Shown: piece by piece, positions 28,048-36,507 of the stretch
Layout of the letters: the number at the start of each line of letters is the position of its first letter
How positions within the stretch are numbered: position 1 is the stretch's first letter
Assembly (NCBI RefSeq): GCF_022829725.1
Contig: NZ_JAKSYG010000151.1
Span: 1-38,120 of the forward strand
Length of the DNA: 38,120 nucleotides
From: Methylobacterium sp. E-005
GTDB taxonomy: Bacteria; Pseudomonadota; Alphaproteobacteria; Rhizobiales; Beijerinckiaceae
Direction: 5' to 3'
Notes under the pieces: generated by a model
The model's input: the letters and a program-made list of their open reading frames with translations, nothing else
Databases searched by the model: none
What the model was told of the DNA's origin: nothing
Program-made: the position numbers and the translations under genes

Positions 28048-28813
28048 GATCGCGATCCCGAACGCGGAATTGGGCGACGACATCGCACCAGTTTGCGGGC
28101 GGCTTCGATGGCTGACGCCCGCGCTTGCGCACCGGTGCCTGCTGGACAAGTTCGGTGATGCGGACGGCCAGCTCGGATAGCTCGATCACGAATGCACCGA
28201 AGAGGCCGCCGGTCAGCTCCTCAGAGAGGAATTCTGAAAGTTCTTGTGGCCCATCGAGAATTTCGATGTGCTCGAGCCGCCCACCTTCTTTGGTCAATGG
28301 CCCAAAATATTGAACCGCATGTTCTGTCGCCTCGACCTGACGCAGCACGAGGAATACTTTAAGCTGCTCTCGTCTCTGGCGCGGCGATAATTTCGAATCA
28401 GCCTCGCCAGATTGTATGAAATTCGTGCGCCCCCACGTCTCAAGGCTATCATTCGCCTTGTCAAAGACGTGCTTAAGCTTGACTTGATTCGCCGCGATAA
28501 GCTTGATGACCTCCCCCTGCTTACAGCCGAAGCGGGTCAGATCATGCGCCACAGCGAGGTTGAATATGCGGTGCGGCGTATATTGGACTTCATACCCAGT
28601 CCCAGTTGGCAACTCGTCGTAGAATGCCAAGGTACATGCTGAATCCCCACCTTGGCTGGCGCGAGCACGCACGAGGTCCTCGTCGAGAAGACGCCTCAAG
28701 CTAGCAATAAGCCGAGGGGGAGCAGGCTGCGCAAGGCGTAGACGCGCCGTCTCCGACGCCCCGTACATGAGCGCATAGACGAGTTGGATGGCTTGCTGGC
28801 GTGTAGCAGTCAT
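28040..28813 (-). CDS. Unknown protein, possible MerR-like DNA-binding segment
   Basis: A 257-aa protein, first gene of the packaging cluster. The middle segment 'YTPHRIFNLAVAHDLTRFGC' and 'KQGEVIKLIAANQVKLK' resembles the helix-turn-helix of MerR-like proteins, and 'RKRGRQPSKPP' near the end is basic. The N-terminus ('QAIQLVYALMYGASETARLR') is helical. I do not recognise the family. It overlaps the DUF5681 gene by eight bases, so it is probably cotranscribed and may regulate the cluster (inference). Confidence 0.65.
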   Translation of the reverse strand: MTATRQQAIQLVYALMYGASETARLRLAQPAPPRLIASLRRLLDEDLVRARASQGGDSACTLAFYDELPTGTGYEVQYTPHRIFNLAVAHDLTRFGCKQGEVIKLIAANQVKLKHVFDKANDSLETWGRTNFIQSGEADSKLSPRQRREQLKVFLVLRQVEATEHAVQYFGPLTKEGGRLEHIEILDGPQELSEFLSEELTGGLFGAFVIELSELAVRITELVQQAPVRKRGRQPSKPPANWCDVVAQFRVRDRDHE

Positions 28814-29303
28814 AGGCGCTCATTTAGAGCCACTGACCAGGGGTTCAATAGACCCCAAAGTTTTTAGCTGGCAGGCACCCTGTGGCGCGCGATTATATCC
28901 CTGTTAGAGTTAGATAGTTCCCTGTTCCAAACCGGCGGGAATTTTGCGGCTACTCGATTGATTATGAAATCCAATTTCCGGCCGCATGCCGCCAAAGAAC
29001 GACGTATAAGCGTCAAATTCCCTGATGAGCAGGCCTTCACCGCCCTATCGCATCAGCCACAGGCGCTGAGTACGTTGGGTTAGTAGCGTGGAGGGGTGAT
29101 CGGCATCGACGCATCGCCGGCAGCGCACAGCCGGATGGGCACGGGTGGTTAAATCGACTGAGAGGGTTCGTTGGAGGCTCGGTGCCTGGGCGAGCTAGCA
29201 CGAAGTGCGATCGGCAGTGCCGTGTAATGCGGGGCGCAACCTGAAAGCAGGCAGTCACTCGAGCCAGGGAGCTGACATGCAGATCATCTGGGCTCGGATC
29301 AGT
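28814..29303. other. Intergenic, no gene recognised
   Basis: A 490-base stretch between the packaging cluster and the acyl-modification operon. It should hold the promoter for the cluster at its left end. No tRNA, attachment site or terminator could be identified, although this is the edge where a phage att site would be expected. Confidence 0.45.
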
Positions 29304-29951
29304 TCAACCGCGATCCGCAGCGACCGGGTTATCGGGCCTCGGCCAGATCACGGCGTCATCGGGCACAGCGCGCAGCACAGTGCAGCCCATGCCAACCATC
29401 GCCCGCTCACCGATTGTCAGCCCCTGCAGCACCTTGGCCAGCGGGCCAACCAATCCGTCCGCACCGATCGTGCAGCGCCCGGCGACGAAGGCCGCCGGTG
29501 AGATCGTGGTATTGTCGCCAATCCGCGTGTCGTGACCGATGATCACTCCTGTGTTCAGCACAGAGAACCGTCCGAGCCGCGCATCGACGTTGACGATCAC
29601 GCCATGGGCCACGAACGCGCCGGCGCCCAGAACCACGCCCTGGCTGACAATCGCGTGCGGCGAGACCAGGGGCGGGCAGGGCAGGGCGTGCCGGTCGAGC
29701 CACGCGATGATCTCGGCCCGCGCCTGGATCGCGGCCCGGCTCACGCCTCCGACGGCGAGCGCCACGCCGTCGAACTCCGCGCGATCGGCCAGCAACTCAT
29801 CGAGATAGCCCCGATAGGTTCCGACCTGCGCGCTCGGCTGGCTCGAATAAGTCGCCTCCACGGTGTAGCCGCAGAGCTGCGCGACCTCGGCGATCTCCTT
29901 GGAGAAGCCGCCGCCGCCGATAAGGGCTAGGCGCTTGGTCTCGGACGTCAC
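29304..29951 (-). CDS. NeuD/PglD-type sugar O/N-acyltransferase
   Basis: A 215-aa protein with an N-terminal nucleotide-binding half ('LALIGGGGFSKEIAEVAQLC') and a left-handed beta-helix C-terminal half ('GAFVAHGVIVNVDARLGRFS', 'VIIGHDTRIGDNTTISPAAF', 'VAGRCTIGAD'). This is the layout of PglD/NeuD acyltransferases, which acylate an amino group on a UDP-sugar; the His in 'IIGHD' is the likely catalytic base. Last in the operon, it probably transfers the group made by the upstream genes. The GTG at 29951 is preferred: GGAGGG lies just upstream and it starts 13 bases after the SDR stop. An ATG at 29981 would overlap the SDR. Confidence 0.85.
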   Translation of the reverse strand: MTSETKRLALIGGGGFSKEIAEVAQLCGYTVEATYSSQPSAQVGTYRGYLDELLADRAEFDGVALAVGGVSRAAIQARAEIIAWLDRHALPCPPLVSPHAIVSQGVVLGAGAFVAHGVIVNVDARLGRFSVLNTGVIIGHDTRIGDNTTISPAAFVAGRCTIGADGLVGPLAKVLQGLTIGERAMVGMGCTVLRAVPDDAVIWPRPDNPVAADRG

Positions 29952-29964
29952 CGGCCGCCCTCCA

Positions 29965-30690
29965 TCAGAGCGTCGCTCCACCGTCGACCCGCAGGATCTC
30001 GCCGGTCACGTGCCGCGCCTGCGGCGACATCAGGAACGCGATGGCGTCGACCACCGAGTCCACCGTGGCGGCGCCTGCCGGGCTCCGCTTCTCCAGCGCG
30101 GCCTTGAACTCGTCGCCGTAGAGCCGGGCATGGGCCTGCGTCATCTCGGTGTCGAGCCAGCCCGGCGCGACGCCGACCGCGCGGCGCGGCGCGAGTTCCC
30201 GGGCCAGACCGCGGATCAGCGCGTCGAGCCCCGCTTTTGATGCGGCATAGGGAACGATCGCCGGTTCCGGGCGCTGGGCCGCGACCGACGACACGGCGCA
30301 GAACACCGCGTCCCGGGTCGAGACCCGGGCATTGCCGAAGGCGGCGGCGAACAGGGTCGGGGCCACGAGGTTCGTCTTGTACACACGCTCGACCTCGTCG
30401 ACGCCGAGGCTGCGCATGGGTTTGATGAGTTGAACGCCGGCGCAGTACACGAGACCCGTCAGCAGCCCGCGCTCGGCGACCGCAGATTGCAGAACGCCGC
30501 CGATCGCCGCCAGGTCGGTCACGTCGGCCGCGACGGTCGCGATCCCCGCCTCGGCGAGTTCCGCGAGCCGATCCGCACGGCGGGCGAGGGCAGTGACGAC
30601 CGAGCCCTGTCGGGCGAAATGTTCCGCAACCGCCCGGCCGATACCGCTGCTGGCACCGACGACGAGGATATGACCCGTGGGATCCGCCAT
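29965..30690 (-). CDS. Short-chain dehydrogenase/reductase (FabG-like)
   Basis: A 241-aa classical SDR. The NAD(P)-binding 'VVGASSGIGRA' (G12, G16, G18), the structural 'VYCAG' and the catalytic S135, Y148 and K152 ('YAASK') are all present, with 'GWLDTEMTQ' and 'VTGEILRVDGGATL' closing the fold. It is about the size of FabG. Beside an ACP and a ketoacyl synthase it would reduce a 3-oxoacyl-ACP to the 3-hydroxyacyl-ACP. It lies just after the first listed ACP gene on the minus strand. Confidence 0.9.
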   Translation of the reverse strand: MADPTGHILVVGASSGIGRAVAEHFARQGSVVTALARRADRLAELAEAGIATVAADVTDLAAIGGVLQSAVAERGLLTGLVYCAGVQLIKPMRSLGVDEVERVYKTNLVAPTLFAAAFGNARVSTRDAVFCAVSSVAAQRPEPAIVPYAASKAGLDALIRGLARELAPRRAVGVAPGWLDTEMTQAHARLYGDEFKAALEKRSPAGAATVDSVVDAIAFLMSPQARHVTGEILRVDGGATL

Positions 30691-30699
30691 CGCCCGGCC

Positions 30700-30927
30700 T
30701 CAGGCGGCCAGCTTCGCGCCGGCCATGGCCAGGAGGTCGTCGGTGGTCGCGGCCTCCGCGATCCGCGCCGGCTCGACCTCAAGGCCCAGCGTGTCGAACA
30801 GCGCCATGATGTTGAGGATGCCGAGGGAGTCGAAGGTCTCGATCTCGCCGAGCTTCTGGCCGCGCGCGAGCGGCCCCGGCTGATCCAGGATCGCGCCGAG
30901 CTCGTCCAGGAACCCAGCCTCGGTCAT
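30700..30927 (-). CDS. Acyl carrier protein
   Basis: A 75-aa carrier protein. S34 in 'ETFDSLGILNIMALFD' is the phosphopantetheine attachment site, with the Asp-Ser-Leu motif intact and an acidic helix after it. The ATG at 30927 overlaps the ketoacyl synthase stop as ATGA. It has the dedicated small size of carrier proteins in secondary or glycan-modification operons rather than fatty-acid AcpP. Its partner in the cassette is the other ACP at 31957-32268. Confidence 0.88.
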   Translation of the reverse strand: MTEAGFLDELGAILDQPGPLARGQKLGEIETFDSLGILNIMALFDTLGLEVEPARIAEAATTDDLLAMAGAKLAA

Positions 30928-31964
30928 CGCGCGGTCTCCTCGAACTTCAGGACGGGGGGTGCGTAGATCCGGTCGGTGGTGATGGCGCACGCGCCCCAGC
31001 TCAGACCCACGCCGAACCCCGCCAGCACCGCGCGCAGGGGCCGGTGCGCAAAATCCTCCGCCAGGAAGCCGGAGATCGTGCCGGGGATCGAGGCGGCGTT
31101 CTGGTTCCCGTAGACGGATTGCGTGCCCGAGGGAAGCTTGCCGTCGTCGAGTCCTAAGCGCCGCTGCAGGTTCTTCAAAATATACTTGTTCGGCTGGTGC
31201 AGGACGTAGAAGTCCGGATCCTCCGGCTTCAGCCCCGCGGCCGCCAGGATGTCGGTGATCAGCCCCGGCACGCGCTTGAGCGAGAAGTTGAACACCTGCG
31301 CGCCGTCCATATGCATGGTGGCGGGCTTGTCGGCATCCTCGGCATCCCGGCGCAGCCCGCTATGCGGGATGAACAGGGCCTTCTCGCCCGATCCGTCGCT
31401 GTGGAGCTGAAAGACGCTCTCCGTCGCGCGCCGCTCGATCAGGATGGCGGCGCCCGCATCGCCCATGATCGGCGTGATGGCGCGGTCGTCCTCGGCGACC
31501 ATCCGGCTCGCCACGTCGCCGACGCAGAGCAGGATCCGGTTCAGGCCCGATTCCACGAGGCTGTAGGCCACCGAGAGCCCGTACACGAAGCCGCTGCAGC
31601 CGAGCCGCATGTCGAAGCACAGCGTGTCGGTGCGCATGCCGAGCCGGTGCTGCAGGCTGATCGCGGTCGAGGGCGAGCTGTAATCGGGCGTCTGCGTGAC
31701 CAGGATCAGCCCGTCGAGATCCTCCGGTTGCAGGTCGAGGCCAGCGAGGAGTTGGCGGGCGGAATGCAGGCAGAGATCGGCCGTCGTCGTGTCGTCGCGC
31801 ACGACCACGTGGCGCGTGGTGAAGCCCATTGCGCGCTTGAGCCGCTCGGCCTCCTCCGGCGCCATGCCGAGATCGGCCGCCTCGGCGTCGAAGGCCAGCG
31901 CCCGGCCGCCGACCGTGGTGACGAGGCCGGCGAGGCCGGCGTTCCGGAAGCGCAGCTCAGCCAC
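30924..31964 (-). CDS. 3-oxoacyl-ACP synthase III-like (KAS III)
   Basis: A 346-aa thiolase-fold condensing enzyme of the FabH type. The catalytic Cys is C123 in 'RLGCSGFVYGLSVA'; the partners are H256 in 'VLHQPNKYIL' and N287 in 'VYGNQNAAS'. All three are intact. 'LVTQTPDYSSPSTAISLQHR' and 'GDAGAAILIE' are further family blocks. It would condense a short acyl-CoA or acyl-ACP with malonyl-ACP. The GTG at 31964 is chosen because the preceding frame is not protein-like; it overlaps the carrier protein stop by eight bases. Confidence 0.9.
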   Translation of the reverse strand: MAELRFRNAGLAGLVTTVGGRALAFDAEAADLGMAPEEAERLKRAMGFTTRHVVVRDDTTTADLCLHSARQLLAGLDLQPEDLDGLILVTQTPDYSSPSTAISLQHRLGMRTDTLCFDMRLGCSGFVYGLSVAYSLVESGLNRILLCVGDVASRMVAEDDRAITPIMGDAGAAILIERRATESVFQLHSDGSGEKALFIPHSGLRRDAEDADKPATMHMDGAQVFNFSLKRVPGLITDILAAAGLKPEDPDFYVLHQPNKYILKNLQRRLGLDDGKLPSGTQSVYGNQNAASIPGTISGFLAEDFAHRPLRAVLAGFGVGLSWGACAITTDRIYAPPVLKFEETAR

Positions 31965-32268
31965 GGGCGACCGCGTCCGCCACGTAGTCGAACCAGCCCT
32001 GCAGCCGCCGCAGCGGCGAACGGGTGCTGTCGAGGATGCTCTCGTCGGCGAGCGGCACGTAGCGGCCCACTTTCTTCTCGACCTCGGACTCGGTCTCGAG
32101 CAGCAGCTCCACCACCGCGAAGGAATCAATCCGGTCGAACAGGTCGTCCTCGGGGCCGAGCGCGCTCAGCTCCGGGCGCCCCCAGGTCTCGATCAGACGA
32201 TCCAGGGTGGTGCGGGCCGCGGCGGCCGCGCCCTCACTCCGCGACGATGTGAATGTAGGCGGTGTCAT
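31957..32268 (-). CDS. Acyl carrier protein, longer divergent type
   Basis: A 103-aa carrier-type protein. S49 in 'DLFDRIDSFAVVELLLETES' is the probable phosphopantetheine site. The N-terminal 20 residues are Ala/Ser-rich and the C-terminus carries an extra helix ('SPLRRLQGWFDYVADAV'). It overlaps the FkbH gene by 35 bases and the ketoacyl synthase by 8, so it is translationally coupled on both sides. As the neighbour of FkbH it is the likely acceptor of the unit FkbH loads. Confidence 0.8.
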   Translation of the reverse strand: MTPPTFTSSRSEGAAAAARTTLDRLIETWGRPELSALGPEDDLFDRIDSFAVVELLLETESEVEKKVGRYVPLADESILDSTRSPLRRLQGWFDYVADAVARG

Positions 32269-33841
32269 CCGGTCCTCGGGTCAGTCGATAGTCCTTGCCC
32301 TCGGGGCCAGAGCCGAGGAGCGCGAACCCGTTCTCGTCCAGGAAGGTCTCGACCATCCGGTTCTTCGCGCTCGGGCGATACTGGGCCCTGAGCTCCGGAT
32401 CGGCCTCCTGCTGGCAGACGTAGCGCAGAACTTGGCTCTCAATGCGGCGTCCCAGCGCCCGGCAGCTCATCAGGAAGGTCTCGAGCGCGCCGTTCCGGAC
32501 GATGGCGACGCCGACGATGCCCATATCGCCGAACCGGTCGACCACCCGGGCCGCGTAGACGCTGCCCTCGCGCATGGCGGTGGCGACCTCGTCCTCGGTG
32601 TAGCGCCGGGTGGTCAGGTTGAACTGATTGGTCTTGTTGATCAGCTGCGTGACGCGCCGCAGGGAACCCGGATTGTTGCGGGCGATATGGACGCGGATCT
32701 CCAGGGAGGCGAGGTATTCGTCCATCGAGGCGGCCGAGCGCTGCAGCTCCTGCCGCTGCGCCTCGCCCCGGTACTGCTCGGTCTTGGCCAGATCCTCGGC
32801 GGTGACGTTCCGGGCGCGCAGGGACGCGATCCCGTCGAGCAGGGTGAGCGCCTGCTCGGGGCGCGTCCGGTCGAACAGATGGCACGCGACGCCGGGGAGC
32901 CGGGTGCGGACCTCCTCGATCTCGAACGGGTTGTCGTCGAGGAAGATGAAGCTGTCGAGGCCGAGATTGAGCGTCGCGGCGAGGTCGCGGATGTTCTCGC
33001 TCTTCTCGGACCAGTTGCTGCGATAGGCCACGAAATCGTCGAGGCGCAGCGGCATGGCGCGCTGCGCGAACACCGCGCGAAAATCCTCCTCGTTGTTCTT
33101 GGTCACCGCGCAGAGCAGGATACCGAGGTGCTTCAGGCGCAGCAGCTGGCGCTGGAGCTGGGTGTGGACGATCCCCGGATAGTCGCTGTCGACCTCCAGG
33201 TTCTCCACCCCGTCCTCGCCCACGACGCCGCCCCAGAGGGTGTTGTCGGCATCGACCACCACCACCTTGCGGCGCGCCCGCAGCCGGGCCGCGACCGCAT
33301 CGGCGTAGCGCTCGACCAGCGCGTCCACGGCCGCCGGGGCGTAGGGCATCTGGTACATGTAGCGGTTGCGCTCGCGGAAGGCGCCGGCGAAGCCGAGAAT
33401 CGCCAGGGCACCGGCCGCATCGATGACGCTGACCCGCTCCTGCGACCGGGCGAGGTCGAACAGCACCGCATTGATCCGGGCCAGGGCCTCCAGCTGATCG
33501 TGGAGATCGCTCTCCACCGACGAGACCGGCACGAACGGCACGGTGTTGAGGATGACGGTTCCGGGCGCCCGCGCCAGACGGGCCGCGACCAGATCGGCGA
33601 GCGCGCGCGCGCGGGCGACCGCGCCGTCGTCCGGGGCGACATCGAAGAACCAGCGATGGTCGAGATGCACGGCGAGGACGTCGACCGAGGCGGGCCCCGT
33701 CAGGACCTGCTCGATCTGTCCGATCGGGAAATGCTCGACCGAGACCGTGGCCAGATCCGCGAGGCGGCTCGCCACTTTCCCGAACGGGTTGGTGACGACG
33801 TTTCCGACGAAGCCGATCGATAGGGCGCGAGCCGTGGTCAT
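32234..33841 (-). CDS. fkbH: FkbH-like protein (HAD IIIC phosphatase + acyltransferase)
   Basis: A 535-aa protein. The HAD IIIC motif 'VVVVDADNTLWGGVVGEDG' (D197, D199) and 'FIFLDDNPFEIEEVR' are typical of FkbH. An SGNH-like N-terminal half precedes them, and the C-terminal part has an acyltransferase-like end: 'NKTNQFNLTTRRYTEDEV', 'VDRFGDMGIVGVA', 'LMSCRALGRRIE'. Known FkbH enzymes take 1,3-bisphosphoglycerate, remove a phosphate and load a glyceryl unit onto a carrier protein. First gene of the operon. The ATG at 33841 begins the protein-like part; the frame continues upstream as GC-rich random sequence. Confidence 0.9.
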   Translation of the reverse strand: MTTARALSIGFVGNVVTNPFGKVASRLADLATVSVEHFPIGQIEQVLTGPASVDVLAVHLDHRWFFDVAPDDGAVARARALADLVAARLARAPGTVILNTVPFVPVSSVESDLHDQLEALARINAVLFDLARSQERVSVIDAAGALAILGFAGAFRERNRYMYQMPYAPAAVDALVERYADAVAARLRARRKVVVVDADNTLWGGVVGEDGVENLEVDSDYPGIVHTQLQRQLLRLKHLGILLCAVTKNNEEDFRAVFAQRAMPLRLDDFVAYRSNWSEKSENIRDLAATLNLGLDSFIFLDDNPFEIEEVRTRLPGVACHLFDRTRPEQALTLLDGIASLRARNVTAEDLAKTEQYRGEAQRQELQRSAASMDEYLASLEIRVHIARNNPGSLRRVTQLINKTNQFNLTTRRYTEDEVATAMREGSVYAARVVDRFGDMGIVGVAIVRNGALETFLMSCRALGRRIESQVLRYVCQQEADPELRAQYRPSAKNRMVETFLDENGFALLGSGPEGKDYRLTRGPDDTAYIHIVAE

Positions 33842-34054
33842 CCTCGATACCGGTCCCTGCAACACCCTGGCGGGTGCCTGCCCTCCGGCGATTGACCGGC
33901 CCCTTCCCGTGCGTGCGAGCGCCGCCCTCTTGCGAGATCGCGTGTCATAAAGCAAGGGGCCGGTCCGCCCCGCCGCCCGGGCGATCGGCCGCCCTCGGCG
34001 GAGGGCAGGGGTGTCGGCAAAGGTGGCGGCACGGGTGTCGATGGGAGCTTCTCG
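33842..34054. promoter_or_regulatory. Divergent promoter region between fkbH and the MaoC-SDR gene
   Basis: A 213-base gap between two divergently transcribed genes of the same pathway, so both promoters probably lie here. Individual boxes could not be chosen with confidence. Confidence 0.4.
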
Positions 34055-35497
34055 ATGAACGGATCCAGTTCGGGCGATGGCTCCGCGACGACGCGGGTCT
34101 GGACCGAGGCGCATCAGGCCGCCTTCGCGCGGGCGACGGGCGACGTGAACCCGATGCACATGGATGCGCGGATGGCCCGGCGGACGCTCGCAGGCGAGCG
34201 CGCGGTTCACGGCGTTCACGCCGCCCTCTGGGCCCTGGAGACCTGCGCGGCCGCGTATCCGCTCGAACGGCTCGCGACGCTCCAGATGCGCTTCGAGCGT
34301 TTCATCCTGGTCGGGGACCGCACGACGCTCACGATCCGGAAGACGGCCCATGAGGCGGAGGCGCAGCGCCTGGACCTCTCCCTGACGGTGGACGGGGTCC
34401 GCGTGATGACGATCCAGGCGGTGTCGGCGGCGGAACGGCCGCCGGCCTCACCCGTGCAAACCGTGCCCTGCCCGATCCCCGCGGAGCCCGTCGCCCACGA
34501 TCCCGAGGCCCTGACGGGCCTGACCGGCGCCTTCCGACTTCCCGATCCGGAGGCGATCGCCGCGCTGGCCCCACGCCTCGCACAGGCCATCGGTCCGGCC
34601 CGCGTCGCGGGTCTCGGCGGCCTCTCGACCCTGATCGGCATGTTCGTGCCGGGGCTGCACTCGATCCTCTCGAAGATCGACGTTACCCTCACCGACGAAG
34701 CCAGCGGATCGAGCCTCGCCTATGCGGTGAAGCGGTTCCAGCCGATGCTGCAATCGGTGACGCTCGAGGTCCAGGGCCCGGGCCTTGCCGGCCGCGTCGA
34801 AGGCTTCGTCCGTCCGCGGCCGGTCGAGCAGGAAAGCCTGCGGGACCTTGCGGCCCTCATCCAGCCGGGGGCGTTCGCGGGCGTGACCGCCCTCATCGTC
34901 GGCGGCTCACGGGGCCTCGGTGCGGCGACGGCCAAGCTGATCGCCGTGGGGGGCGGCGCGGTCTGCATCACCTACGCCTCCGGGGCCGACGAGGCGGAGG
35001 CGGTGGCCCGGGAGATCCGGGAGGCCGGGGGGCGCTGCCAGGTCCTCCGCTACGACGCCGCACGGCCGGTTGCCGAGCAACTCGGATCCCTGGAGAACGA
35101 CCCGACCCAGCTCTATCACTTCGCCACGCCCCGCATCTTCCGCCAGAAGCGCGCCCCGTTCGAGCCGGCCGGCTTCGAGGAGATGATGCGGATCTACAAT
35201 TACGCCTTCTACGCGCTGAGCTTGTTCTGCCTCGGGCGCGGGCGTGCGGTGACGGCCTTCTATCCCTCGACCACCGCTATCGACGAGGCGCCCCGCGACA
35301 CCCTGGAATACGTGATGGCGAAGACGGCCGGCGAGACGCTCGCGGCGACGATGGCGAAGACAATCCCGAATCTGAAGACCGTGATCGAGCGCCTGCCGCG
35401 GGTGCGCACGGATCAGACCGCCACGATCTTCCCCGTTCCGGCTGCCGCCCCCAGTGCCCTAATGCTGCCGATCATCCAGCGGATGTCATCGCTCTGA
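34055..35497 (+). CDS. MaoC-like dehydratase/SDR fusion protein
   Basis: A 480-aa fusion. The N-terminal ~105 residues have the hot-dog hydratase signature of MaoC: 'ATGDVNPMHMDARMARRTL', 'GERAVHGVHAALWALETCA'. A second hot-dog-like half follows ('FRLPDPEAIAALAPRLAQAI', 'VTLTDEASGSSLAYAVKRF'). From ~283 an SDR-like domain starts with 'ALIVGGSRGLGAATAKLIAV' and has 'YVMAK' near 418, matching YxxxK. The protein could dehydrate or hydrate and reduce an acyl-ACP. It is divergent from the fkbH operon and starts 213 bases away, so probably acts in the same pathway. A GGGAGC box precedes the ATG. Confidence 0.8.
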   Translation: MNGSSSGDGSATTRVWTEAHQAAFARATGDVNPMHMDARMARRTLAGERAVHGVHAALWALETCAAAYPLERLATLQMRFERFILVGDRTTLTIRKTAHEAEAQRLDLSLTVDGVRVMTIQAVSAAERPPASPVQTVPCPIPAEPVAHDPEALTGLTGAFRLPDPEAIAALAPRLAQAIGPARVAGLGGLSTLIGMFVPGLHSILSKIDVTLTDEASGSSLAYAVKRFQPMLQSVTLEVQGPGLAGRVEGFVRPRPVEQESLRDLAALIQPGAFAGVTALIVGGSRGLGAATAKLIAVGGGAVCITYASGADEAEAVAREIREAGGRCQVLRYDAARPVAEQLGSLENDPTQLYHFATPRIFRQKRAPFEPAGFEEMMRIYNYAFYALSLFCLGRGRAVTAFYPSTTAIDEAPRDTLEYVMAKTAGETLAATMAKTIPNLKTVIERLPRVRTDQTATIFPVPAAAPSALMLPIIQRMSSL

Positions 35498-35542
35498 ACG
35501 GCGCCGTCGCCGCGGATACGGCGGTCGGCAACCGTGCCGGGA

Positions 35543-35908
35543 TCAGCGCGCCGTCGCGCCCCCCGCCCCCACGGAACTCGACAGGGCATCGTTGCCGCCC
35601 TGGACCCCGGCGGTGCCAAGTGGATTGCCGCGCGTGTCGGTGTTGAGATTGGGATCCTGCTGGATGAGACCGCCGGGCGCGGGATCGAAGGGTTGGACCG
35701 GATTGTTCGCCTGCAGGCCGCCGCCGAACGGCACCACGAGCCGGCTGGGCCGGATGGAATCCTCGCACAGGCCCTGGCAGATCGGCTCGACGAGGTCTGT
35801 CGGCTGGCAGATCGGGCGCATCACGCCTTTGACGCAGGCGCACCGGCAAGCCGCCCAGGCCTGGGTCGGCAGGAGCAGGACGGCGCAGAGCAAGACTATC
35901 GACCGCAT
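35543..35908 (-). CDS. Small secreted protein with Cys-rich start
   Basis: A 121-aa protein. 'MRSIVLLCAVLLLPTQAWA' is a clear Sec signal peptide with an Ala-x-Ala site, followed by 'ACRCACVKGVMRPICQP' and 'PICQGLCED'. The rest is low-complexity, Gly/Asn/Pro-rich. No known domain. It is probably periplasmic, with disulfides. The ATG at 35908 gives the signal peptide a normal length; the longer frame upstream is Arg-rich and unlikely. Confidence 0.75.
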   Translation of the reverse strand: MRSIVLLCAVLLLPTQAWAACRCACVKGVMRPICQPTDLVEPICQGLCEDSIRPSRLVVPFGGGLQANNPVQPFDPAPGGLIQQDPNLNTDTRGNPLGTAGVQGGNDALSSSVGAGGATAR

Positions 35909-35988
35909 GGCGGATCGCCCCTTTGACGCCGCCCTAACCCGGCGGCGTCGACATGGTAGCAGGCTGGCGGACCAGTCGCGAGACGCGA

Positions 35989-36507
35989 TCACTCCGCCGC
36001 ATCCGCGTCCGACGGGTCGGCCGCCGCGTCCGCATCCGCCTCATCCGGGTCGACCACGGTCTCCGGCTCTGCGGCCGCCGAGAAGAAGTCACCCTTCCGG
36101 ACCGCCTCGCCGCCCGTCACCATCATGCTCAGGTAGGTGTTGAGCGTGTTCGGGGCGACATCGGACAGCCGCTCGGCGATCTCCGCATGCGACAGGCCCT
36201 GCGGCCCGGCCGTACCGAGAAGCGCCTTCAGGCGGCCCTTGGCCGAGTTCGCCCGCGGACCGCGGGCACCGCGGCGCCCGCCCGGCTGGGATCCAGCCTG
36301 CTCACCCGCGGATGACCGCGGGCCGTCCGACAGGGGAGGGACGGCGATATCCTGCAACGGGACACCATCCACGATCGAGGTCAGCGCAGCTTCGGCGGTC
36401 CGCAGCTTCGTCAACTCTGTGGCGAGCCGATCGTAATCGTGCTGAAGCGCGGTCCTGCGCGCCCGGACGTCGGCCAGCGCTTTCGTCAGCGTGTTGTCCT
36501 CGGTCAC
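35989..36507 (-). CDS. Coiled-coil/winged-helix-like hypothetical protein
   Basis: A 172-aa protein. Residues ~8-45 form a heptad-rich helix ('ADVRARRTALQHDYDRLATE'), then a basic linker (~65-90), and a helix-turn-helix-like stretch ('GLSHAEIAERLSDVAPNTLN', 'YLSMMVTGGEAVRKGDFF', ~105-145). The tail is very acidic and Ala-rich. It may be a small DNA-binding regulator (inference). The GTG start at 36507 has a GAGG box about nine bases upstream. Confidence 0.65.
   Translation of the reverse strand: MTEDNTLTKALADVRARRTALQHDYDRLATELTKLRTAEAALTSIVDGVPLQDIAVPPLSDGPRSSAGEQAGSQPGGRRGARGPRANSAKGRLKALLGTAGPQGLSHAEIAERLSDVAPNTLNTYLSMMVTGGEAVRKGDFFSAAAEPETVVDPDEADADAAADPSDADAAE

Noticed and set aside
32207..33823. 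Plus-strand frame of 538 codons over fkbH
   Set aside because: It lies opposite a convincing FkbH protein and shows only repetitive acidic and Arg-rich sequence.
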